Source: Rhipicephalus microplus
Lineage: Eukaryota; Arthropoda; Arachnida; Ixodida; Ixodidae
Direction of reading: 5' to 3'
Length of the DNA stretch: 64,000 bases
Assembly (NCBI RefSeq): GCF_043290135.1
Contig: NC_134703.1
Coordinates: 126,839,005-126,903,004 of the forward strand
Part shown: piece by piece, positions 12,268 to 19,510 of the stretch
Position numbering within the stretch: the stretch's first letter is position 1
Layout of the letters: the number at the start of each line of letters is the position of its first letter
Notes under the pieces: model-generated
The model's database searches: none
Seen by the model: the letters and a program-made list of their open reading frames with translations, nothing else
What the model was told of the DNA's origin: nothing
Translations under genes and position numbers: made by a program

Positions 12268-12352
12268 TTTTTTTCGATGCCGGGAGTTGAACCCGTACAC
12301 TCATGCTACTAAACGCGTGTCTTTACTACTATAGGCTACACACCCTTTTTTT
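12268..12352 (-). mobile_element. tRNA-like SINE head with A-rich tail
   Basis: Read on the minus strand, an A-box-like TAGCCTATAGTAG is followed about 45 bases later by GGTTCAACTCC, which fits the RNA polymerase III B box (GGTTCRANNCC). An A-run follows at once, as in a retroposed tRNA-derived element. The sequence does not close a convincing full cloverleaf, so I do not call a functional tRNA. It differs from the abundant SINE elsewhere in the window, so it represents a second family. Confidence 0.45.
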
Positions 12353-12401
12353 TTCTTTATTGCCTTCTTGACTACACGTCAAGCTAATATGACAATCACT
12401 A

Positions 12402-13103
12402 TCACACGTGTTTCATGCGTGATAACGTGTCAAACAAAGATATTACATCTTCAACACAGTCGGTAGTCTTATACACAACTCGCACTTTTATAACAGCTTC
12501 CACGAAACACTCATTAACAGATAGAACTCTCACATCACAGTGTCTGTACGATAGCATACTACGCCAAACCGAATGAAGACAGAGTAAAAATATAACATCC
12601 AAATTTTGCACAGAACTATCACAAGGCAAAAAACGAATTCCATATGGAGTAAGAGGTAAATCTTTTTTTAAAGTCCTTTGTAAATTGTCCCAAAAGAAAA
12701 TAGCGTTCTTGCAATTAATAAACACATGTTCAATGGTCTCAGGTTTGTTACACAAAAGACAGCTGCTTCCCCATGGTACATACATCCCTCTCCCTTCAAG
12801 CCACGTTTTCAGTGGGAAGGTTCCCGTATGAAGTTTAAACAAGAAGGTTTTCACATTGGGTGGTATACACATGCTTTTCACTGGCTTTAGTACGTCATGA
12901 CCATATTATTTTTCATACTTTGAATGGTACAGGGGCACAGGAAAAACATTCTGTATTAGGTCTTTCATAAGGCGCTTTCTTTTCACATTAGTTAGGTAAT
13001 CTATCGAAAACCTCGCCCTTAAGAAACGATATGAGAACACAACTTCGCGCAAGAACGGTGACAAGTTGTGTCGATGTGCTGTGGATGTATTCCTTTCGCG
13101 CAT
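12402..13103 (-). pseudogene. LINE C-terminal fragment with zf-RVT domain
   Basis: The minus-strand frame 12,881-12,402 encodes a typical zinc-binding domain found at the end of some LINE reverse transcriptases (zf-RVT): KTFLFKLHTGTFPLKTWLEG, then a cysteine pair in SSCLLCNK, then ETIEHVFINC and a conserved F-W. The frame 13,103-12,906 lies just upstream and continues the same protein after an in-frame stop. No reverse transcriptase motifs remain. The domain type differs from the I-clade-like LINE at 14-18 kb, so this is another LINE lineage, 5'-truncated and inactive. Its 5' side ends in the inverted repeat at 13,071-13,194. Confidence 0.7.
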
Positions 13104-13194
13104 GGTTGGGTGTGTATCCTAGTGTCTTTGTATCTTCAGACACTAGGCTACACACCCAACCGTGCACTAAAGGAATACATCAACAGCACATCGA
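13071..13194. repeat. Diverged inverted repeat, about 55-bp arms
   Basis: The left arm 13,071-13,126 and right arm 13,139-13,194 are inverted copies with several substitutions, separated by 12 bases. Landmarks are GGTTGGGTGTGTATCCTAGT on the left and its diverged complement on the right. Divergence between the arms shows that the inversion is old and not a sequencing artefact. It sits at the broken 5' edge of the LINE fragment. Confidence 0.9.
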
Positions 13195-13520
13195 AACCAC
13201 ATGAATTTGTACCTATTGTGCAAAATAAATTCAGAAAAACAGCACTTCCTTGTCAAACTTTACTGATTTTTGTAGTAAAGCATTAAACGTCCTCAGTGAG
13301 ACACGTTGTAAAGCGGACGTGGAAAGTTGCACAAATCAATGAAGTTTCTTTTTTTGCAAAAAATATGATTCCAAACTTAAGTTTTCATTGATTCCCGAGG
13401 CGGCCGTGACAGAAGCCGTGACATATGCCATGACAGAAGATTGGAAGGGAGCATGGGCGCGCCATCTAGCGGTTGGTCAGAGCCTATCTTGATGGGCCGC
13501 GAAGAGGCTCGAGTGGCCAT
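13195..13520. other. No gene recognised
   Basis: A 72-codon frame crosses from the inverted repeat into this stretch (13,068-13,286) without a recognisable domain. It may carry more decayed LINE sequence in inverted orientation. Confidence 0.4.
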
Positions 13521-13521
13521 A

Positions 13522-13590
13522 AGGCCCACGGGACAGTTTTATGCTCTCCCATAGTTTAGTACTTAGTAATCTAAATGGTTACTTACTTTT
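13522..13590 (+). repeat. CTCCCATAGTAG hairpin unit, copy 1
   Basis: The unit reads AAGGCCCACGGGACAG, then ATGCTCTCCCATAGTTTAGT, then a short inverted pair around TTAGTACTTAGTAA, ending in ACTTACTTTTT. The same order is seen in seven other copies in the window. It directly abuts the GGGGGCGAAGC hairpin at 13,592. Confidence 0.85.
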
Positions 13591-13632
13591 TGGGGGCGAA
13601 GCTCCCTGTGCCATGGGTCATGCGTCCGCGAA

Positions 13633-13852
13633 GTATGTATGTATGTATGTATGTATGTATGTATGTATGTATGTATGTATGTATGTATGTATGTATGTAT
13701 GTATGTATGTATGTATGTATGTATGTATGTATGTGTGTGTGTATGTATGTATGTATGTATGTATGTATGTATGTATGTATGTATGTATGTATGTATGTAT
13801 GTATGTATGTATGTATGTATGTATGTATGTATGTATGTATGTATGTATGTAT
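13633..13852. repeat. (TATG)n microsatellite, about 220 bp
   Basis: About 55 TATG units with one short TGTG interruption near 13,733-13,741. It explains the long M-Y-V-C and Y-I-H-T frames on the two strands, which are not genes. Confidence 0.99.
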
Positions 13853-13949
13853 GAATGAAGTAGTAGCAGAGGTAGTAGTAGTAGCAGTAGGTAGCCACCT
13901 TCACGGCCGGACATGAGGAGTGGCACCTCGCGGAGTGGAACCCGCGCAC

Positions 13950-14070
13950 GTAATAATAATTAAAAAGATAGCTGTTTCTGATGAAATAACTTACAGAGAC
14001 GAGTACTGGTGACTTTATCTTCAATAAAATTTGCCTTGAATTCTATGTTCACTAAAAAAAGAACTAGTAT
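13950..14070 (+). repeat. Dispersed repeat segment shared with 36.5 kb
   Basis: GATAGCTGTTTCTGATGAAA, then ACTTTATCTTCAATAAAATT and CACTAA-GGAAAA-type sequence recur in diverged form at 36,545-36,655 (GATAGTTGTTCGTGACGAAA). It forms part of the body of the composite repeat. Confidence 0.75.
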
Positions 14071-14174
14071 CAGAAGGATGCACTTTGATCACCATCTGAC
14101 CAGAAAGGGGTGCCACGTATGGATGGATGGAAAAAACTTTATTTCGTCAGAAAGCAACTGAGGATGATTCCGTG

Positions 14175-17100
14175 TTAGATGGCCATCAACCCAAGGTTGG
14201 CGGCGACCTGTGTGGCCCACTCCACGACCCTTAACTGGACGACTGGGTCTGAGCTGGTCAATACGGCCTCCCAGTGCTCAAGAGAGGGATCACGCATAAT
14301 ATCCACCGGCGGCGGCACTATGCTACATTCCCAAAGTATGTGATCAAATGTTGCCACAGCCTGACACCATTTGCATTGCGGCTTAATCTCCTCCGGGTAC
14401 ATTTTGTGCAACACGTAAGGGTTGGGAAAAGATCGCGTCTGCAGTTTTCTCAAGACGCATTCCTGCGCCTTAGTCAACCGCTTGTGCGGGGGCGGATAAA
14501 ACCTCCGCTCTAGTTTATAATGATTCGTTATGTCATGAAAGGACACCAGCCCATCTCTTGCGGACCTCCCAGGAACTGGCGGCTCACCTACCCGGCTGAC
14601 GAAACCTCGAGAATTCAGGTGAGCCGCCTCGTTTCCAGGGTTTCCAGAGTGTGCTGGTACCCAGACAATTTCTATTTCTCTCATTTCTCGCCCCGTGGCC
14701 CTATGCGGAAATCGTGCAGCGGTCGCCGATATTCTGCCCCTCGCCAGATTTCGGATGGCTGTCTTTGAATCACTGAAAATCAAATCTGACTGCGAATTAG
14801 TTATAGCTAGCGCTATTGCCGCTTCCTCTGCAGTTTCCGAGGAGCGGGTTTTGACCGATCCAGAAGCGATCAAGCGCCCCCGCCTGTCCACCACCACAAT
14901 CACAAAAGCGTCTTTGTCCTTATATTCCGCAACATCTGTATAGACTGCCGCTTTGTACTCGCCGTACTCAACGTGTAAAGCTCTGGCTCTTGCCTGCCTG
15001 CGCTGCGTATTGTGAATCGGGTGCATATTTTTGGGCAAAGGTTTTATGTACAGGGCCTTATGTAACTCTCGCCGCACCTGTATTTTAGTGTCCCCAGTGG
15101 GAGCCTCTGCTCCAATGCCAATCCTTTCCAGTATAATCCTGCCCGCTTTGGTTGTCGAAAACCTAGCGTGCTGCATCACCAGATGCGCCTCCCATAATTC
15201 ATCCAGGGTGTTGTGTACCCCTAGTTTTAACAGCCTTTCTGTAGGCGCGTTGTTAGGCAACCCAAGCGCTGCCTTGTAAGCATGCCGGATCATAGCCTCG
15301 ACCTTACCTTTTTCTGCGGCATCCAACTTCATATAAGGTGTCGCGTAAGTAATCCTGCTGAGCACAAACGCCTGTACCAGCTTACAGAGTTCTTTTTCTT
15401 TAACCTCGCTCTTACGGTTAGCGATTCTTCTGATTAGCCTGACAATAGCATTGACCGCGGTCTTAAGTTTTTCAAGGGCCACCCTATTCTTCCTGTTAGT
15501 TTGCAGATATAGGCCAAAAATTCTAATCGTTTGACCTTCAGCTACCGGCCTACCCCCTACCTTTACCTCTAACGGCGGTGGCGGAATATAGTGTCTTGCA
15601 TGTAGCCCTCTGGGTTTGTCCCGAACCACAAAGAGCTCGGACTTTGGCTGAGAGCATGAAAGTCCCGCCTCCCCTGCCAGCTCTTCGACAATATTAACTG
15701 CCTGTTGCAGTGTTTCTTCCAGATTCGCGTCACTACCCCTGGTTACCCATAGAGTAATATCATCTGCATAAAATGCGTGTTTGAGTCCCGGTATCTCCTC
15801 CAGCCTCGGTGGTATTTTAATTAAGGCGATGTTAAACAGGAACGGTGACAAAACTGAACCCTGCGGCGTCCCTTTGCCTCCCAACGCGAATGAGTCTGAT
15901 TTGATATCTCCTATTGAAATTTCTGTGGTTCGGCCCTCCAAGAATGATCTGATGTAGCGAAATGTCCTGCCCCTGGGCCAATTTCCGATAGGTTATTCAA
16001 TATTGCCTCATGCGAAACATTGTCGAAAGCTTTATTCAGGTCAAGCCCCAATACAACTTTGGTGCCCGTGCCATGCCCGGGATTGACTACATCATGTTTT
16101 AACTGTATCATGACATCCTGTGTGGACAAATTGGCCCTGAAACCTATCATAGTTGGTGGAAAGATGGCCTTGTCCTCTGCATAATTCTGAAGCCTGTTGA
16201 GAACCACGTGCTCCATCAGTTTGCCCACGCATGATGTCAGCGATATGGGGCGCAGGTTTTCTAAGCATCGTTTCTTGCCTGGCTTCGGAATAAATATAAT
16301 CCTAGCATGCTTCCATTCTGCTGGGATCTCCCCGGCCACCCAATACTCATTTATCAAGTCAGTGATCGCCCCGACCGATTTGAAATCTAGGTTTCTCAGC
16401 ATATTATTAGTAACTCCATCCGGACCTGCGGCAGACGTAGTACGCAGCTGCCCCATGGCAAACTCCACCTCCGCAATTGTGAACTCTTCATCTATGTCTG
16501 AGTTTTCCACCCCCGAGTAGTGTGGTAAGCAACCGTCTACTCCATCAGTTATGTACCGATTCCGGAGTTCCAGTATAAACTCTCCAATTGTGCCTTCATA
16601 TTGATGCATTAACCGAGTCATTTGCCCCCGTTGCACCGATTTTGTTGCTGCCGGATCCAAAAGATGCCTTAACAGCTGCCATGTCTTTTTGCATCCAAAC
16701 TGTCCATTCATGCGATCACAAATCTGGCCCCACTGCTTGGCTTGCAACTCAATTGTATAATTTTCGATTTTACGTTCTAACTTGGCAGTCCTTCTGCGAA
16801 GAACGCCATTATGTTTTTGCTTCTTCCACCTTCTCAAGAGACTCGCGTGCACTTCCCACATGTGTAATAGTCTCGAATCAGCGGTAAACTCCTCCTGCTC
16901 GACTGGCACTTCTACCGTGGTATTACTTACATCCTCCTTGAGCGCCTGTACCCATGCATCCAGGTCATTAATTTTCCCGTTTACAGTGTCTGCTCTGTTT
17001 TTCCTAAATCTGTCCCAATCTGTAATTCTATGCCCCCTCACTTTGTCTTTATGCTTCGCAGCGCTAAACGTTAGGAAGTGATCACTATATCCTTTCCACG

Positions 17101-17785
17101 ACGCTAAACGTCGTGGAAAGGATATAGTGATCACTTCCTAGCGCTTGTCCCGTGTTAATCCACTTTGCATTACTGATGCCTCTAAAAAACGTAATGTCTG
17201 GGGAGGTATCCATGCTTATGCTGTTGCCTATCCTCGTATGATCTTGTGGATTCGTTAACAGCGTCCATCGCAGATCCCGGGCAACTTGCCAAAGCCGATT
17301 GCCCTTTGGGCTGGCTCGAATATAACCCCACTCCGGGTGAGGCGCATTGAAATCTTCTACCAATATAAGCGGAGCGCGAGCTGCTAACCGTTGAGTTTGA
17401 ATCAGGAGTTGTGGCAAGCCCAATCCTTTATCTTTTGGAGAACTATACACATTAAGTAAAAACAGACTCTTCTCATACTTTCGTTTAGGCAAAATCTCAA
17501 GCAAGACATAGTCTTCCCTGCTGCTATCTACGGAATGCTGAATGACAGTGATGTTGCGATGGACTAGCACGGCTGTGAAGACGCGTGATACGCCCCTTGA
17601 ATCAATTCCTGGCGCTGTAAATGCCTTAAATCCAGGTAATTTTACGGAACCACTAGCCTCCTGTAAGGCTATTATGTCTGGTTTACTGTCCAGATTTTGT
17701 ACATGCAACTGCAGGTTATACCCCGCTTTTGACGAAAGCCCCTGCAGTTCCACTGCCAAACCTCAATTTGCTGGCGAGGCGCCAT
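14175..17785 (-). pseudogene. LINE ORF2 polyprotein (endonuclease - RT - RNase H - C-terminal zinc region), three frame lesions
   Basis: ORF2 begins with an ATG at 17,785 (MAPRQQIEVWQWNCRGF), overlapping the ORF1 stop. The N-terminal APE endonuclease shows N in WNCRG, PDIIALQE, DFNAPH, SPDI and GSDH. The RT has GPDGVTNNML, IFIPKPGKKR with LRPISL, GLDLNKAFDNVSH, TPQGSVLSPFLFN and the catalytic YADD at about 15,760-15,770. RNase H follows with YTDVAEY (about 14,936), TAEEAA, FSDSKTA and WVPAHSGNPGNEAAH, then CKWC and HILWEC, ending at residue I before the stop at 14,175. The frame is broken three times: an indel near 17,715-17,725, a 40-bp fold-back insertion at about 17,100-17,139, and an indel near 15,970. 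Every catalytic motif I looked for is still readable, so inactivation seems recent. Confidence 0.92.
17073..17139. repeat. Perfect palindrome (31-bp arms, 5-nt centre) inside the LINE
   Basis: Arms 17,073-17,103 and 17,109-17,139 are exact inverted copies around CTAAA. Compared with an uninterrupted LINE frame (GSDHYILSTTFS running straight into AAKHKDKVRG) the copy carries 40 extra bases flanked by the direct words ACGTTTAGC. This is what a fold-back template switch during DNA synthesis would leave. It shifts the ORF2 frame. Confidence 0.95.
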
Positions 17786-18305
17786 GATGAGGCACCAGGT
17801 TGACTAATGGCACTTGGCCACCCACGGGAGGCAGTCTTGCCTCCAATAGAGTATGAAGCTGCTGAAACATGCCCATGACCTGGGTTTGGGAATCCTTAAA
17901 TTCAGTGGAGAGCATGCCGAGACGCTCTTCTATTGTGTCTAATCTGGCTTCGATCTTTTCGACTCGAGCCTCCAACCTATCCTGTCTTTTCCCTTGTTTG
18001 CCTACTTTATCCGCAAGTGTTGTTACATCCGACTTAAGACTAATGACCTTAAAAACAGGCTGTGGCATGTCTACTGGTGACGTTTCGGCTAATCGTTTTG
18101 CGTTAGCTACCTCATCCCCCGGCAGTGGTCTCTTCACTGTTCCCCGATTCTCCACTTCCATAGCTGCACTCTCCTGTACGCGAGCAGACGCCTCTTGCGT
18201 CGCTTTCTGTAGGCCTTGCACTGCTGGTGCCTGTGTCCCCTGCCGTTGGTCGTTTCTAAGTGCGCGTTCCATCTCTGCAATTCTGTTTTCCATTCTTTTA
18301 ATCAA
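17763..18305 (-). CDS. LINE ORF1 protein, coiled coil, 5'-truncated
   Basis: The minus-strand frame has 180 codons from the first ATG and stays open up to the insertion boundary at 18,322 (reading Q-Q-Q-G-D-L before the methionine), so the original start is probably lost. Residues 85-150 form a heptad-rich coiled coil (LADKVGKQGKRQDRLEARVE followed by KIEARLDTIEERL). LINE ORF1 proteins usually trimerise through such coils and bind their own RNA as chaperones; a zinc-knuckle or RNA-binding domain would be expected upstream and is absent. The stop TGA (17,765-17,763) lies inside the start of ORF2 in another frame. It would be read only from a full-length transcript, and this copy has no visible promoter. 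Confidence 0.7.
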   Translation of the reverse strand: MIKRMENRIAEMERALRNDQRQGTQAPAVQGLQKATQEASARVQESAAMEVENRGTVKRPLPGDEVANAKRLAETSPVDMPQPVFKVISLKSDVTTLADKVGKQGKRQDRLEARVEKIEARLDTIEERLGMLSTEFKDSQTQVMGMFQQLHTLLEARLPPVGGQVPLVNLVPHHGASPAN

Positions 18306-18334
18306 GTCTCCCTGTTGCTGAAGGGTGCCACGTA

Positions 18335-18589
18335 AAACTCGCTAGGCGTAACCTCCTTGGTTTTCGCAAGGTTTAGCGAAGGTTGGCGCAGTGCCATGAA
18401 TATAGTGAACTAGTTTATGGCCATCAGCTAGAGGAGGTGAAAGGTAGGAAGTAGACACGATGCGCAGGCCATAAGAAAGTGTGCGAGTGCCACCTCTCGT
18501 TTAGTCCTTATAATATCTGCTGGATGGCGGTATACATCTACATGCTGAATTTATAATGGAAAGATGCGAGATGGCGGTATTTGGAGTGT
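18335..18589 (+). repeat. Body of the composite repeat right of the LINE
   Basis: CTCGCTAGGCGTAACC, CCACCTCTCGTTTAGTCCTT and GCTGGATGGCGGTAT appear in the same order at 38,594-38,850 and, in part, at 38,340-38,500. It has no coding capacity. Confidence 0.85.
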
Positions 18590-18615
18590 TCACTAGATGG
18601 ACGCACGGACGTACG

Positions 18616-18651
<36 letters not shown>

Positions 18652-18903
18652 GGCGCATGGATGGATGAGCGGACGGATGGATGGACGCAGGGGGCAGACG
18701 AACGTGTGGACGCAGGGGCGGATGCACGGACGAACACAGGGACGGACGCAATGATGAACGCACAGACGGACGAACGCATGGACAGATGCACGGATAGACG
18801 GGCGGACGCATGAATGGACGTATGGATGGACGGATGAATCCACGGACGGTCGCGCAGACGGACGCATGGACAGACGAACGCCAGAACGAACGGATGGACG
18901 GAC
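18590..18903. repeat. GACGGA/TGGATGGACG minisatellite with a (GACA)n tract
   Basis: Short G-rich units such as GGATGGACGGACGCA vary around a 4- and 8-base periodicity, including eight to nine pure GACA units at about 18,618-18,651. It explains the S-V-R/C-V-H-P repeat frames on the minus strand. It is matched by 38,850-39,012. Confidence 0.95.
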
Positions 18904-18982
18904 GCTTCGCCCCACTCATCATCATGTACTCTGTGGCTATGCTGCGATTTTTTTCTAAACACCTCGTGCAGAAGCACGTGCT

Positions 18983-19510
18983 TGTGGGACGGCTTTCTGA
19001 TCTCCCATAGTAGAGTACTAAGTACTCTAAGTTGTTAAATACTTTTTCTAAACACACAAGCTCAATTCTTGTTGACGTCTGTCAATAGCTTGGAGTCCCA
19101 TCAACAGTCCGCGCTTCTTCGAAACTGTGTGAGGCCCACGGCACGGCTTCGTGTTTTCCCATAGTAGAGTACCTATAGTACTCTCAAATGTTATCCACTT
19201 TTTCTAAACACAAGTTACATGCACAATAAAACTTCCTTTCTTCGACTGTTTGACTGTCACAGAACTGGAGGTTCTTTATGGTTAGTTGTTTGGAGCTCTT
19301 CGCGGCGTAATTTTTGTTGATACAGCCTCATGAAATCTGAGGCTGCGGGATGGCTTTGTGCTCTCGCATAGTAGAGTAGCACCAAATACTCGAAATTGTA
19401 AACAATGTTTTCTAAACACGCAGCCCTCCCCGTCGAATTAGGACAGCTTATTGATCTCCCGTAGTAGAGAACAGCGCACTCTGAATCGTTGAACATTTGT
19501 TCTGAACAAA
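18983..19510 (+). repeat. Cluster of four CTCCCATAGTAG hairpin units (copies 2-5)
   Basis: Units at 18,983-19,056, 19,131-19,212, 19,342-19,420 and 19,439-19,510 share the order GGGACGGCTTT, CTCCCATAGTAGAGTAC, a complementary GTACTCT after a few bases, then a spacer and TTTTTCTAAACACA. The stem word AGAGTAC and its partner remain complementary in copies 2 and 3 and are shortened in 4 and 5. The copies are separated by unrelated 80-130-bp stretches, so this is not a simple tandem array. Confidence 0.9.

Larger units (their letters stand above)
14120..18322 (-). mobile_element. LINE retrotransposon, I-clade-like (APE endonuclease, RT, RNase H), nearly complete, defective
   Basis: The element lies on the minus strand between matching 12-bp flanks GGGTGCCACGTA at 14,108-14,119 and 18,323-18,334, a target-site duplication. 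From 5' to 3' it has ORF1 (open to the 5' end, so probably 5'-truncated inside ORF1), ORF2 overlapping ORF1 by 23 nt, and a short 3' untranslated region with AATAAAG and a tail ending in CCATCCATCCAT-like repeats. RNase H downstream of the RT plus an APE-type endonuclease point to the I/R1 group of clades. The sequence at 38,545-38,605 (ATCTGACAAGAAAGGGTTGC and onward) shows the unoccupied insertion site in a sister copy of the host repeat. Confidence 0.92.
13592..18960 (+). mobile_element. Composite repeat 'GGGGCGAAGC', copy 1, interrupted by a LINE
   Basis: The left end is a hairpin GGGGGCGAAGCTCCC (13,592-13,606). Then come 26 bases, a (TATG)n array, a GTAGTAGTAGCAG-rich stretch, a body, the LINE insertion (14,120-18,322), the continued body, a GGACGGATGGAC-type minisatellite, and the inverted word GCTTCGCCCC (18,904-18,913), after which similarity to copy 2 continues to about 18,960. 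Without the LINE it is about 1.1 kb. Copy 2 (38,072-39,070) has the same order without the LINE. No transposase or other protein is encoded, so it is non-autonomous. The class is unknown; the inverted GGGGCGAAGC words suggest the element boundaries. Confidence 0.7.

Noticed and set aside
13541..14024. Frames of 105-153 codons made of M-Y-V-C or Y-I-H-T repeats
   Set aside because: Pure translation of the (TATG)n array.
18590..18903. CRISPR-like regular repeats
   Set aside because: Units are 4-8 bp with no unique spacers, the genome is eukaryotic, and no cas genes are present.
18501..19057. Frames of about 125-158 codons rich in S-V-R-P-S or C-V-H-P
   Set aside because: Translation of the GACGGA-type minisatellite.
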